Source of the DNA: Microbulbifer hainanensis
Lineage (GTDB): Bacteria; Pseudomonadota; Gammaproteobacteria; Pseudomonadales; Cellvibrionaceae
Direction of reading: 5' to 3'
Assembly (NCBI RefSeq): GCF_014904735.1
Contig: NZ_JACZCR010000020.1
Location: 62,001-126,000 of the forward strand
Length of the DNA stretch: 64,000 bases
Position numbers and translations under genes: made by a program. The first letter of the stretch is position 1. Each line of letters begins with the position of its first letter. The notes under the pieces are model-generated. The model did not search any database, was not told where the DNA came from, and worked only from the letters and a program-made list of their open reading frames with translations. Shown here piece by piece: positions 44,316-53,835 of this stretch.

Positions 44316-45347
44316 TCAGCGCGGTTCTATGGCCTTGATATGCCGAGCCACGGCCACCCAGGCACCGAGCAGGCCGAGCAATGCCGCACCGGCCGTCAGG
44401 CCAAGCAGGTAACTGATACCGGGGCCGTGCAGGGTGTAGCCACTGCCGTAGGACGCCGACAGGCCGGCCACCGGGCCGGACAACAGCGCGGCACCGGCGG
44501 CCACCAGCAGCCAGGCCAGCAGGCCGCCGAAAAAGCCGTAGCACAGGCCGCTGTACAGGAAAGGGCGGCGCACAAAGGCATCGGTGGCACCCACCAGTTT
44601 GACCACGAGTATCTCCTCGCGGCGGTTTTCGATATGCAGGCGAATGGTGTTCACCACCACCAGCAGCACCCCCAGCGCCAGCAGCAGGGCCAAACCGGCA
44701 GACAGGCGCCGCCCCAGCTCGGTCAGTTGCGCCAGACGCTGCACCCAGGCCATATCCAGGACCACCGAGTCAGTCAGCGCGCTGTCGCGCAGCTGCTGGG
44801 CCAGCGCCTCGAGATCCGCGCTGGCGGTGTTGCGCGGGCGCACCAGCAGCACCGCCGGTAGCGGATTACTATCCAGGCCGGTCAGCGCATCAGCCAAGCC
44901 GGAACTCTGCTGGAACTCGGCCAGGGCATCATCCGGGGAGATATAGGTGACGTCCGCCACCAGGGGTTTCGCGCGCAGTTCATCGGCGAAGGACTGCACC
45001 ACCGAGTCGCGCACGTCTTTGTGCAGGAATACCGAGATCTGTGGCTGTCCGTCCCAGCCGGCCACGGCGCGCTGGAAGTTCACCAGCCCCAGCTGCAGGG
45101 CGGCCGGCAGGGCCAGGGCGATGGCGATCACCAGTGCGGTCATGCCACTGGCCAGCGGCGTGGCAAAGAAGCGGCGCAGGGATTCACCGGCCATTTCACG
45201 GTGGTGGCCGAGCCAGCTGTGCCAGCGGTCGCCGAGACTGGTGCGTGCGGCAACCGCGCCGGGGCCGCGTTCGGCCGGCGGGCGCTGGGCAGTGCGGGTC
45301 GCCCGCGGGGAATTATGAATACGCTGGTTCACGGCTCGGGATTCCAT
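44316..45347 (-). CDS. ftsX: FtsX, cell-division ABC-transporter-like permease
   Basis: 343 residues with four membrane helices: TALVIAIALALPAALQL near 75, then GLALLLALGVLLVVVNTIRL, GFFGGLLAWLLVAAGAAL and LTAGAALLGLLGAWVAV. The periplasmic loop between the first two contains QPQISVFLHKDVRD and ADVTYISPDDALAEFQ, which in E. coli links to EnvC and activates amidases. It has an 50-residue basic cytoplasmic N-terminus. Its start overlaps the end of ftsE by 35 bases; GTG at 45332 is an alternative start. Confidence 0.93.
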   Translation of the reverse strand: MESRAVNQRIHNSPRATRTAQRPPAERGPGAVAARTSLGDRWHSWLGHHREMAGESLRRFFATPLASGMTALVIAIALALPAALQLGLVNFQRAVAGWDGQPQISVFLHKDVRDSVVQSFADELRAKPLVADVTYISPDDALAEFQQSSGLADALTGLDSNPLPAVLLVRPRNTASADLEALAQQLRDSALTDSVVLDMAWVQRLAQLTELGRRLSAGLALLLALGVLLVVVNTIRLHIENRREEILVVKLVGATDAFVRRPFLYSGLCYGFFGGLLAWLLVAAGAALLSGPVAGLSASYGSGYTLHGPGISYLLGLTAGAALLGLLGAWVAVARHIKAIEPR

Positions 45348-45999
45348 CGTAGATCAACTGGCCCGCCTGCAGGGTCAGCACGCGGCGTTTCATGCGCGCG
45401 ATCAGCTCCAGATCGTGACTCGCCACCATCACAGTGACGCCCACGGCGTTGAAATCGGCAAACAACTGCATGATCTCTGCCGACAGTTGCGGATCCAGGT
45501 TGCCGGTAGGTTCATCGGCCACCAGGATCGCCGGCTTGTTCACCACCGCGCGGGCAATACCGACGCGCTGCTGTTCACCGCCGGAGAGCACGATCGGATT
45601 GTGCTTTTCCTTGTGCAGCAGGCCGACTTTATCCAGTGCGGCGCGCACCCGCCGACCCACTTCGCGTTTGCTGCAGCCGGCCACGGACAGGGGCAGGGCG
45701 ACGTTTTCGAACACACTGCGATCGAACAGCAGCTGGTGGTTCTGGAAGACGATGCCGAGGTTGCGGCGGTAATAGGGGACCTGGCCGTTGCGCAGGCGGT
45801 TGAGGTTCTGTCCGGCCACGAGAATACTGCCGCGGGTAGGGCGCTCGATGGCGGTGAGCAACTTGAGCAGCGTGCTCTTGCCCGCCCCGGAGTGCCCGGT
45901 CAGGAACACCATGTCGCCGCGCTCGATGTCCAGGCTGACCCGCACCAGCGCATCCTGCCCGGACTCATAGCGTTTGTTGACGTTGTCGAAGGTGATCAT
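45313..45999 (-). CDS. ftsE: FtsE, cell-division ATP-binding protein
   Basis: 228-residue ABC ATPase: Walker A GHSGAGKST, signature LSGGEQQRVGIARA, Walker B ILVADEPTGNLDP. It pairs with FtsX at the divisome to drive septal peptidoglycan hydrolysis. MITFDNVNKRYESGQDAL is the typical start. Order ftsY-ftsE-ftsX-rpoH on the minus strand is the conserved gammaproteobacterial operon. Confidence 0.96.
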   Translation of the reverse strand: MITFDNVNKRYESGQDALVRVSLDIERGDMVFLTGHSGAGKSTLLKLLTAIERPTRGSILVAGQNLNRLRNGQVPYYRRNLGIVFQNHQLLFDRSVFENVALPLSVAGCSKREVGRRVRAALDKVGLLHKEKHNPIVLSGGEQQRVGIARAVVNKPAILVADEPTGNLDPQLSAEIMQLFADFNAVGVTVMVASHDLELIARMKRRVLTLQAGQLIYDGIPSREPAYS

Positions 46000-46061
46000 G
46001 CAGTGGTCGCAGCGTTTTTATTATGTGTTGCGGGCGCAGCCGGGGCGGCGCCCGCCGGAAA

Positions 46062-47234
46062 TCAGCTCGGTTCGCGATTGAACAGCGCGGCGACATAGTC
46101 GCGCGCGACAAACGGCTGCAGGTCTTCCGCCTGTTCACCCACGCCGATAAAGCGTACCGGAATACCAAAGCGCTGCGCCAGCGCGAAAATCACCCCGCCC
46201 TTGGCGGTACCGTCGAGCTTGGTCAACACCAGGCCGGTGACGCCGGCGGCATCGCGGAACTGGCTGGCCTGGCTGATGGCGTTCTGGCCGGTACCGGCAT
46301 CCAGTACCAGCAGTACCTCGTGGGGAGCGGAGTCGTCGAGCTTGCCCATTACGCGGCGCACCTTGCTCAGCTCTTCCATCAGGTTGGCCTTGGTGTGCAG
46401 GCGCCCGGCGGTATCGGCGATGACCACATCGATGCCGCGGGCCTGGGCCGACTGCACCGCGTCGTAGATCACCGAGGCGCTGTCGGCACCGGTGTGCTGG
46501 GCCACCACCGGCACGTCGTGGCGCTCGCCCCAGACCTGCAGCTGCTCCACCGCCGCGGCGCGGAAGGTGTCGCCAGCCGCCAGCATCACCGACTTGCCCT
46601 GGTTCAGGTAGCGGTGCGCCAGTTTGCCGATGGTGGTGGTCTTGCCAACACCGTTGACGCCGACGACCAAAATGACGAAGGGCTTCTTGGCCGTATCGAT
46701 TTCCAGCGGCGCCTGGACAGTATCGAGCAGCTGCGCCAGCTCGTCCTGCAGTGCACCATAGAGCGCCGCGCCATCGCCCAGCTCCCGGCGCGAGACGCGC
46801 TCGGTCAGGCGCTCGACGATTTCGGAGGTGGCTTCCACCCCCACGTCCGCCATCAGCAGCTGGGTCTCCAGCTCCTCGAGCAGCTCTTCGTCAATTTCCT
46901 TGGCACCGAGGAACAGGTTGCCCATACCCTCGGCAAACTGGCCGCTGGTGCGGCTCAGGCCGCGGCGGATGCGGGAGAAAAAGCCAACCTTTTGCTCTTT
47001 CTGCGGCTCGGGCGCCGGTTCTGCAGGTGCCTCCGCTACGGGTTCGGGTTCCGGTTCGGGCGCAGTGTCCGCCTGCGATTCGGCCTGCGCGGTGGCTTCT
47101 TCCTGCTCCGCTACCTCTTCCGCTACCCCGGCGTCCGGCACTTCCGCTTCGGCGGCTTCTTCCGCCTTGCTGTCGACGGGTTGCCCGGCTTCGTCGGGCT
47201 TGGGCTTCTTTTTGCGCAGGAAGTCAAAGATCAT
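46062..47234 (-). CDS. ftsY: FtsY, signal recognition particle receptor
   Basis: 390-residue SRP receptor GTPase for co-translational membrane targeting. An acidic Glu/Ala-rich A domain (about 20-95) precedes the NG domain: FFSRIRRGLSRTSGQF, GVNGVGKTTTIGKLA, ADTAGRLHT, TKLDGTAKGG and FIGVGEQAEDL. ATG at 47234 starts MIFDFLRKKKPKP; the longer frame is rejected. It is divergent from rsmD and leads the ftsYEX operon. Confidence 0.95.
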   Translation of the reverse strand: MIFDFLRKKKPKPDEAGQPVDSKAEEAAEAEVPDAGVAEEVAEQEEATAQAESQADTAPEPEPEPVAEAPAEPAPEPQKEQKVGFFSRIRRGLSRTSGQFAEGMGNLFLGAKEIDEELLEELETQLLMADVGVEATSEIVERLTERVSRRELGDGAALYGALQDELAQLLDTVQAPLEIDTAKKPFVILVVGVNGVGKTTTIGKLAHRYLNQGKSVMLAAGDTFRAAAVEQLQVWGERHDVPVVAQHTGADSASVIYDAVQSAQARGIDVVIADTAGRLHTKANLMEELSKVRRVMGKLDDSAPHEVLLVLDAGTGQNAISQASQFRDAAGVTGLVLTKLDGTAKGGVIFALAQRFGIPVRFIGVGEQAEDLQPFVARDYVAALFNREPS

Positions 47235-47319
47235 GTGTGCGTCCGGGTGTACCGCTGTCAGAAAGGCGCTAATCTTAGCACCGCTCAAGTCCCCAGTAGA
47301 GAGTTACCAGAGAGTCACC

Positions 47320-47925
47320 TTGCCCCGAAACTCATCCAGGCGCCCAGCGCACAATCCGGCCCCCCAGGGCCAGTCACAACTGCGCATCATCGGCGGCCGC
47401 TGGCGCGGGCGCAAGCTGCAGTTCGCCCCGGTCGAGGGCCTGCGCCCCACCGGCGACCGCCTGCGCGAAACCCTGTTCAACTGGCTGCAGTTCCACCTGC
47501 CGGGCGCCCGCTGCCTGGATCTGTTCGCCGGCTCCGGCGCCCTGGGGCTGGAGGCGCTGTCGCGGGGCGCGGATGCGGTGGATTTTGTCGAACTCAACCG
47601 GCGCGCGGCGCAGACACTGACGGAACAGCTGCAAGTCCTGCAGGCGGACAACGGCCGCGTGCACCACAGCAGTGCGGCGGATTTCCTGACGCGGGCCGAG
47701 GGCGACTACGACATCGTGTTTGTGGATCCGCCGTTCGCCGGCGACCTGTGGCAGGAAGCTCTCACCGCTCTGGCACCGCACCTGCGGGACGGCGCACTGG
47801 TCTATGTGGAAACGCCGCGGGACAACCAACTGGTGACACCGGCGGGCTGGCAACTGGAGAAGGAAAAGAAGGCCGGGCAGGTGCAGATGCGGTTATTTAC
47901 CTGTGGGCAGCCTGGGTCGTCCTGA
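47320..47925 (+). CDS. rsmD: RsmD, 16S rRNA (guanine-N2)-methyltransferase
   Basis: 201 residues (E. coli 198). Methylates G966 of 16S rRNA. RIIGGRWRGRKLQF, RPTGDRLRETLFNWLQ, the SAM motif LDLFAGSGALGLEA, and the catalytic DPPF in FVDPPFAGDLW identify it. No ATG or GTG fits: the likely start is TTG at 47320 giving MPRNSSRRP, with a weak purine-rich leader; start confidence is moderate. A 35-bp direct repeat begins inside its 3' end. Confidence 0.9.
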   Translation: MPRNSSRRPAHNPAPQGQSQLRIIGGRWRGRKLQFAPVEGLRPTGDRLRETLFNWLQFHLPGARCLDLFAGSGALGLEALSRGADAVDFVELNRRAAQTLTEQLQVLQADNGRVHHSSAADFLTRAEGDYDIVFVDPPFAGDLWQEALTALAPHLRDGALVYVETPRDNQLVTPAGWQLEKEKKAGQVQMRLFTCGQPGSS

Positions 47926-48033
47926 CCCCGGCACCCCGGCGCCGCTCGCATTGGTCTATCGGCCAATGACGGCACATCCCTGTGCCGCACTGTACCAGTG
48001 GGCAGCCCGAGTCGTCGTGACCCCGGCTGCCCC
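47903..48033. repeat. Imperfect direct repeats and hairpins between rsmD and coaD
   Basis: Two roughly 35-bp copies start with GTGGGCAGCC and continue through GTCGT and TGACCCCGGC (47903-47937 and 47998-48033), 95 bp apart and about 85 percent identical. The first copy covers the rsmD C-terminus and stop. Between them are hairpins CATTGG/CCAATG (about 47950-47969) and GGCACA/TGTGCC (about 47971-47986); the second copy folds on itself through GGGCAGCC/GGCTGCCC. Confidence 0.6.
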
Positions 48034-48144
48034 TCGTGCCGCCGGGATCTGCGCAAAGCCACGAGGCCTTTCGTTACAGATTTTGAGCCCTCCGCACAAA
48101 TTGTTTACCATGCGCGTCCCATTCGGCCCCGCTCGGAAAGCTGA

Positions 48145-48627
<483 letters not shown>

Positions 48628-48708
48628 CCCGATCTTGGAGCCCCCCGCGGGCTCCGTGGCGCTTTCTGTTACACTCGGACGGATTTTCACAGTCCCCCGG
48701 AGTGTTTC

Positions 48709-50484
48709 GTGCGCAATCTGATACTCGCTCTTCTCGTTCTTTCCAGCGCAGCCGCGCAGGCCGGTACCGCGCAGGGCGCAGCCGCGCAGGTCACAGCCGC
48801 ACAGGCGTCTGCGAGCCAGGAAATCCAGCCGGAAGTCGCCACCGGGCGCACCGAGGTCAAGTCGGCCACTGCCAGTAAATTCATGGCGGTTACCGCCAAC
48901 CCTCACGCCAGCCTCGCCGCCGAGCAGATGCTTGCCCGCGGCGGCAGCGCGGTGGACGCAGCCATTGCTGCACAGATGGTGCTGGGACTGGTGGAGCCGC
49001 AATCGTCCGGTATCGGTGGCGGTGCCTTTATGCTGAGCTACCGCGCCGGCGACAAGCAACTGAACTACTACGACGGCCGCGAAAAGGCGCCCGCCGGCGT
49101 CGATGAAGATTACTTCATGCGCGACGGCAAGCCGCGACCATTTTTAAAGGCGGTGATCGGTGGCAATTCTGTCGGCGTTCCCGGTGTCCTGCGCATGCTG
49201 GAACTCGCTCACAAGCGCGATGGCAAACTGCCCTGGGCCACTCTGTTCCAACCCGCCATCCAACTCGCCGAAAACGGTTTTGCAGTGTCGCCGCGCCTGC
49301 ACCAGTTGCTCGAGGAACTGCCCCAGGTGGCAGTGCGGCCGGCCATTCGCAACTATTTCTTTGATGCCGATGGCGAACCCCTGCCGGTCGGCCACATCCT
49401 GAAAAACCCCGCGTACGCAAAGACCCTGAAGTTGATTGCCGAACAGGGGGCGGGCTATTTTTATCGCGGTGACATCGCCCGCGCGATTGTTCAGGCCGTG
49501 CGCAACGACCCGGAAAACCCCGGCGTTATGACCCTGCGGGACCTGGCCGATTACCAGGCGCAACGCCGGGAACCTATCTGTGCGGAGTTCCTGGTCTATC
49601 GTGTCTGCGGCGCGGACGCGCCTTCATCCGGCGGCACCACTGTGGGCGCGACCCTGGGCATGCTGGGACAGTTCCCGCTGCATCAGTACAAGGCCGGCAG
49701 CACCGAGCTGACCCACCTGTTTGCGGAGGCCTCGGAACTGGCCTTCGCCGACCGCAATACCTATTCCGCCGACCCGGACTTTGTCGACGTGCCCAGCCAC
49801 GCGATGGTCGCACCGGGCTACCTGGTGCAGCGCGCTAAGCTGATCGACCCGAACGCGGCCACACCAGCGGTGCCGGGCAAACCCAAGGCGTTTCACGAGA
49901 AGCGCCTCACGGCCAAATCGCCGGAACTGCCCAACACCAGCCACCTGGTGATCGTCGATCGCTACGGCAATGGTGTCAGCATGACTACCAGTATCGAGAC
50001 CGGATTTGGCTCGCGACTGATGGTGAAGGGCTTCCTGCTCAACAACCAGCTGACCGACTTTTCCTTTACGCCGAAAAATGCCGACGGCGCCCTGGTAGCC
50101 AACCGCATCCAGCCGGGCAAGCGGCCGCGTTCGTCCATGTCGCCGACTATCGTGTTCAACAAGGACGGCAGCATGCGCCTGCTGGTGGGGTCGCCGGGCG
50201 GCTCGCGTATCATCGACTACACCGCGCGCACCATCCTGTACCACCTGGGCCTGGGTATGCCGATCGCCGATGCGGTGGCCGCGGGAAATATCGCTGCAAT
50301 CGGCAGCACCGTGGAACTGGAGCCGGGATTCTTTTCCGCCACTACAATTGATGGCCTGGAAAAACTCGGCCACAGGGTGATTCAGCACCAGCTCAACAGC
50401 GGCATCCACGCCATTGCGCTGCACGACGGCAAGCTGTACGGCGGCGCCGACCCGCGCCGCGAGGGCAGTGCGCTGGGTCAGTGA
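48709..50484 (+). CDS. ggt: Gamma-glutamyltranspeptidase
   Basis: 591-residue exported enzyme that cleaves gamma-glutamyl bonds (glutathione salvage) after autoprocessing. Signal peptide to about AAAQAG, then an Ala/Gln/Thr-rich low-complexity stretch. Large subunit: MAVTANPHASLAAEQMLARG, PQSSGIGGGAFML, YYDGREKAP. The nucleophile is Thr410 in LPNTSHLVIVD at the processing site; the small subunit holds SMSPTIVF and VGSPGGSRII. GTG at 48709 is preceded by CCGGAG. It converges with the decayed amidohydrolase gene, overlapping by 7 bases. Confidence 0.94.
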   Translation: MRNLILALLVLSSAAAQAGTAQGAAAQVTAAQASASQEIQPEVATGRTEVKSATASKFMAVTANPHASLAAEQMLARGGSAVDAAIAAQMVLGLVEPQSSGIGGGAFMLSYRAGDKQLNYYDGREKAPAGVDEDYFMRDGKPRPFLKAVIGGNSVGVPGVLRMLELAHKRDGKLPWATLFQPAIQLAENGFAVSPRLHQLLEELPQVAVRPAIRNYFFDADGEPLPVGHILKNPAYAKTLKLIAEQGAGYFYRGDIARAIVQAVRNDPENPGVMTLRDLADYQAQRREPICAEFLVYRVCGADAPSSGGTTVGATLGMLGQFPLHQYKAGSTELTHLFAEASELAFADRNTYSADPDFVDVPSHAMVAPGYLVQRAKLIDPNAATPAVPGKPKAFHEKRLTAKSPELPNTSHLVIVDRYGNGVSMTTSIETGFGSRLMVKGFLLNNQLTDFSFTPKNADGALVANRIQPGKRPRSSMSPTIVFNKDGSMRLLVGSPGGSRIIDYTARTILYHLGLGMPIADAVAAGNIAAIGSTVELEPGFFSATTIDGLEKLGHRVIQHQLNSGIHAIALHDGKLYGGADPRREGSALGQ

Positions 50485-51389
50485 GACCCGGCCACCAGCT
50501 CGCCGCGCTGGTAGCGGCGCCACACGGTCGCGGTGGTGCTCTCGACCAGCGGCAGTTGCAGCAGGTTCTTATCCAGCACGGTGAAATCCGCCCACTGGCC
50601 CACGGCCAGGCTGCCCGCCTTGCCCGCGCGGCGGCCGGCCTCGGCCAGTAGGGCGCGCAGTTCCGCGCGGTAGTCATCCGCGGTATTTTCCGGGATGATT
50701 TTCTCCACCAACGCCATGGCGCTCTCTTCGCGCAGCAGGCCGATGGCCAGGCCATTTTCATCTTTTTCGATGACGCCACCGGGCGGATTGGGCGTATCGT
50801 GATTGATACCGGCGGCGGCCAACGCTTCGGAGTTGGTCCAGACGCTAGCGCGGTCGCCGGAGAAAAGCACAATCGGGTAGAAATCGGAAACCTGGTCCAG
50901 CTGATCCTTGTGCGGCCCGCCAGCGGTAAAAATACCCGCGTTCCAGCCCTGGCCGACGATCACCTGCCGCTGCGGATGGGTGCGCATAAATTCCGCCACA
51001 CGCTGCTGGCAGTCACCCACGCTGGCGGCATCGCGCAGATCAACCCGATTACCCAGCGCCCACGCGTGCAACTGGGCCCCGACAAATCCCGGCAGTACCA
51101 GGCGGCCTTGCAGATCCTCGACCCGGGTATGCGCACCGACAAACTTGTCGACACCTTCTTCAGCACCGATATACAGAATCCTTCCGTTATCCAGGGCCAT
51201 GGCAGCAGCCTGCGGTCGCTGAGGGTCGAGGGTGACGATATAGGCATTCTTCAGCACCAGCTTGGCGCCGGAGGACACATCTTCCGCGCTGCCGTCATGG
51301 CCGGCGCGGCCGCAGGCTGCCAGCGCCAATACAGCGGCGGCAATCAGGGTGTATAGAAGCCCGCCCCGACGGATCCCTTCCCACGTCAT
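50478..51389 (-). pseudogene. Degenerate YtcJ-like amidohydrolase lipoprotein
   Basis: 303 residues, though YtcJ-type amidohydrolases are about 550. N-terminal lipobox LAAC (Cys26), then the family's N-terminal domain (KNAYIVTLDPQRPQAAAMAL, LQGRLVLPGFVGAQLHAWAL). The metal-binding HxH of the DxHxH motif reads QLH here, so one metal ligand is gone. Sequence matches the family to about residue 250 (PPGGVIEKDENGLAIGLLRE) and then jumps to the extreme C-terminus (GSLAVGQWADFTVLDKN), lacking about 250 residues of the barrel. The frame is still open, so it could be expressed, but catalysis is not expected. An uncharacterised new role is possible. Confidence 0.8.
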
Positions 51390-51504
51390 TTTTCTCTCCC
51401 GGTGCGATTCGTGTCACCGGAAAAGTATAGGAGAGGCGCATCATCCGTCTGGAATTCGACAACCCGGGTGGGGCCCGGGTATCCGCATTTTTTGTGCCCC
51501 GGTT

Positions 51505-52320
51505 TCAGCGCTGGCAGCGGTTACAGAAGAAAGTGTTGCGCTGCCCCAACACGATATCGCGGACCGGGCGGCCGCAGGCGGGGCAGGGCTGGCCGGCACG
51601 GCCGTAGACGTTGAGCTGCTGGGCGAAGTAGCCGGGCTTGCCGTCACCGCCGATAAAGTCGCGCAGTGTCGTGCCGCCCTGCTCGATGGCGCGGGCGAGT
51701 ACTTCCTTGATCGCCGCGGCGAGGCGCTGGTAGCGGGCGCGGGAAATGGAACCGGCCTCCCGGTCCGGACGGATGCCGGCGAGAAACAGCGACTCACTGG
51801 CGTAGATGTTGCCGACTCCGACGACGATGCGGCCGTCCATGATAAAGGTCTTCACCGACTGGCGCCGTCCGCGGGAACCCGTGAACAGGTAGTCGCCGTC
51901 AAAATCGTCCGACAGCGGTTCCGGGCCCAGGTGTGCGAGCAGATCGTGGGCAACCGGGTCCTCGTCGGTCCACAGCAGGGCGCCGAATCGGCGCGGGTCG
52001 TGGTAGCGCAGCACCAGGCCGCTGTCGAGTACCCAGTCTATGTGGTCGTGTTTTTTCAGTGGCTCCGACGCCGGCACCATACGCAGGCTGCCGGACATGC
52101 CCAGGTGCCAGATGGCGCAGCCGCGGTCGGTGTGCACCAGCAGGTACTTGGCGCGGCGCTCCAGGCACAGGATCCGGGCGCCGGCGATGCGCCGCTCGAA
52201 ATCCGGGTCCACCGGCCAGCGCAGGCGGCGCTGGCGTACCGCAGCCGAGCGCACCACGCGCCCCTCCAGGTGGGGGGCGAGGCCGCGGCGGGTGGTTTCT
52301 ACTTCCGGTAGTTCGGGCAT
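51505..52320 (-). CDS. mutM: MutM, formamidopyrimidine-DNA glycosylase
   Basis: 271 residues; excises 8-oxoguanine. Catalytic MPELPEVET at the start (Pro2, Glu3), Lys in [30 protein letters not shown], and the C-terminal zinc finger [19 protein letters not shown] with FFCNRCQR. It follows rpmG on the same strand but a terminator separates them, so expression is partly by readthrough or from its own promoter. rpmBG-mutM order is conserved in enterics. Confidence 0.97.
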   Translation of the reverse strand: MPELPEVETTRRGLAPHLEGRVVRSAAVRQRRLRWPVDPDFERRIAGARILCLERRAKYLLVHTDRGCAIWHLGMSGSLRMVPASEPLKKHDHIDWVLDSGLVLRYHDPRRFGALLWTDEDPVAHDLLAHLGPEPLSDDFDGDYLFTGSRGRRQSVKTFIMDGRIVVGVGNIYASESLFLAGIRPDREAGSISRARYQRLAAAIKEVLARAIEQGGTTLRDFIGGDGKPGYFAQQLNVYGRAGQPCPACGRPVRDIVLGQRNTFFCNRCQR

Positions 52321-52343
52321 ACCAGTGCATTTTCTCCGGGCGT

Positions 52344-52372
52344 AAAAAAACCCGGCCTGGCCGGGCTTTTTT
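52344..52372 (-). terminator. Intrinsic terminator after rpmG
   Basis: CCCGGCC/GGCCGGG stem with A and T runs on the two sides, lying between rpmG and mutM. Confidence 0.87.
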
Positions 52373-52388
52373 CGGTAGGGTCAATCAA

Positions 52389-52544
52389 TTACTTGATTTT
52401 GCCTTCCTTGTACATCACATGCTTGCGAACAACGGGATCGTACTTTTTGATCTCCATTTTTTCCGGCATGTTGCGCTTGTTCTTGGTGGTGGTGTAGAAG
52501 TGGCCAGTGCCGGCACTGGAATTCAGACGAATCTTGTCACGCAT
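52389..52544 (-). CDS. rpmG: 50S ribosomal protein L33
   Basis: 51 residues, translated directly from the sequence: [20 protein letters not shown] then [19 protein letters not shown]. It lacks CxxC pairs, so it is the zinc-free form. It lies 38 bp downstream of rpmB in the same direction. ATG at 52544. Confidence 0.97.
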   Translation of the reverse strand: MRDKIRLNSSAGTGHFYTTTKNKRNMPEKMEIKKYDPVVRKHVMYKEGKIK

Positions 52545-52582
52545 TGTTTTGTCTCCGATCTCTTAGCTGGGCTTACCGCCAG

Positions 52583-52819
52583 TTACACTTTTTCGCCGCG
52601 GGCGCGCAGCTCGCTCAGTACGGTATCGATACCGCGCTTATCGATAACGCGCATACCTTTGGCGGAGACGCGCAGCTTCACAAAGCGCTTCTCGGACTCT
52701 ACCCAAAAGCGGTGGCTGTGCAGGTTGGGCACGAAGCGACGCTTGGTGCGGTTCTTAGCGTGGGATACATTGTTACCGGTGACCGGGCGCTTACCGGTAA
52801 CCTGACATACCTTGGACAT
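52583..52819 (-). CDS. rpmB: 50S ribosomal protein L28
   Basis: 78 residues: [39 protein letters not shown] and [20 protein letters not shown]. It leads the rpmB-rpmG pair. radC lies upstream on the same strand, 223 bp away, so rpmBG has room for its own promoter. Confidence 0.97.
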   Translation of the reverse strand: MSKVCQVTGKRPVTGNNVSHAKNRTKRRFVPNLHSHRFWVESEKRFVKLRVSAKGMRVIDKRGIDTVLSELRARGEKV

Positions 52820-53042
52820 CTGTTGGCCTCTTCAAAACTCTAGCGTGCCCGCCTGACCCCGACCATAGCTGAGGGGAGTGCGGGAACATCAATTCGGGAT
52901 TCTAATCCGGTTCCTGGGCGGCGGCGGAAACTGTTCAGAATCTGGCCCGGCCGCAAAGAGCGGCGTTTTATACCAGAACAGGTCGGGGGGAGCAAGTTTT
53001 GTACAGCAAAATGACCCTTTTTAGCCCTTCCGGCCCTCGCCG

Positions 53043-53717
53043 CTACAGGAGCCCCTGTTCGGCGAACGACAGCGCCTCCCCTTCGCCCACGATCATATGG
53101 TCGAGTACCTTGATATCCACCAGCGCCAGTGCCTGGCTCAGTCGCTCGGTAATCCAGATATCCGCCTGGCTGGGTTCGCTGACTCCGGAAGGGTGGTTAT
53201 GGGCCAGGATCACCGCCGCAGCGTTCTTCTGCAGCGCCGCCTGCACCACCTCGCGGGGGTAGACGCTGGCCGCGTTGAGGGTGCCCTCGAACAGTTCCTC
53301 GAAGGCGATCACCCGGTGCTGGCTGTCCAGATAGAGGCAGCAAAAGACCTCGCGCCGCCGGTGGCGCAGCTGGGCGGCGAGAAAGCTGCGCACCGCGCCG
53401 GGGCTGCACAGGGCGTCGCTGCGGGCAAGCGTCTCCGCCAGGTGGCGCCGCGCCATTTCCAGCACCGCCTGCAGCTGCACGAACTTGGCGTCGCCGAGGC
53501 CCTTGGCGCGGCAGAACTCCCGCCGCTCCGCCTCCAGCAGCGGCCGCAGGCCGCCGAACTCGGCCAGCAACTGGCGCGCCAGATCCACGGCGGAGACCCC
53601 GGGCAGCCCCACCCGCAGGAAGATCGCCAGCAGCTCGGCATCGGAGAGCGCAGCCGCGCCCCGCTCCAGTAGTTTCTCCCGCGGGCGCTCCGCCGCCGGC
53701 CAGTCCGTGATTGCCAT
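53043..53717 (-). CDS. radC: RadC family JAMM-domain protein
   Basis: 224 residues. A helix-hairpin-helix-like N-terminal region (RERLLERG-type, [17 protein letters not shown]) precedes the JAMM/MPN+ metal motif: HNHPSG with downstream SQAD, and Glu in [19 protein letters not shown]. Function is not settled; a DNA repair role was withdrawn for E. coli. It is divergent from coaBC with a gap of about 120 bp. Confidence 0.94.
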   Translation of the reverse strand: MAITDWPAAERPREKLLERGAAALSDAELLAIFLRVGLPGVSAVDLARQLLAEFGGLRPLLEAERREFCRAKGLGDAKFVQLQAVLEMARRHLAETLARSDALCSPGAVRSFLAAQLRHRRREVFCCLYLDSQHRVIAFEELFEGTLNAASVYPREVVQAALQKNAAAVILAHNHPSGVSEPSQADIWITERLSQALALVDIKVLDHMIVGEGEALSFAEQGLL

Positions 53718-53835
53718 AGCTCCTCCCTGAGCTTTTGCCGCTGCCCGCGGCGCTTTGCCTTATATGAACAGGCGCAGAAATGCTAATCTTACCTGCTCGC
53801 CCTATTTTGGAAACACTGTTTCGGATACAGCACCT

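Noticed and set aside
46023..47969. 648-codon plus-strand frame opposite ftsY running over rsmD
   Set aside because: Antisense shadow of ftsY continuing in another frame through rsmD.
48735..48830. GCAGCCGCGCAGG repeats near the start of ggt
   Set aside because: They encode the Ala/Gln-rich stretch after the signal peptide; short and in frame, so treated as low-complexity coding sequence.
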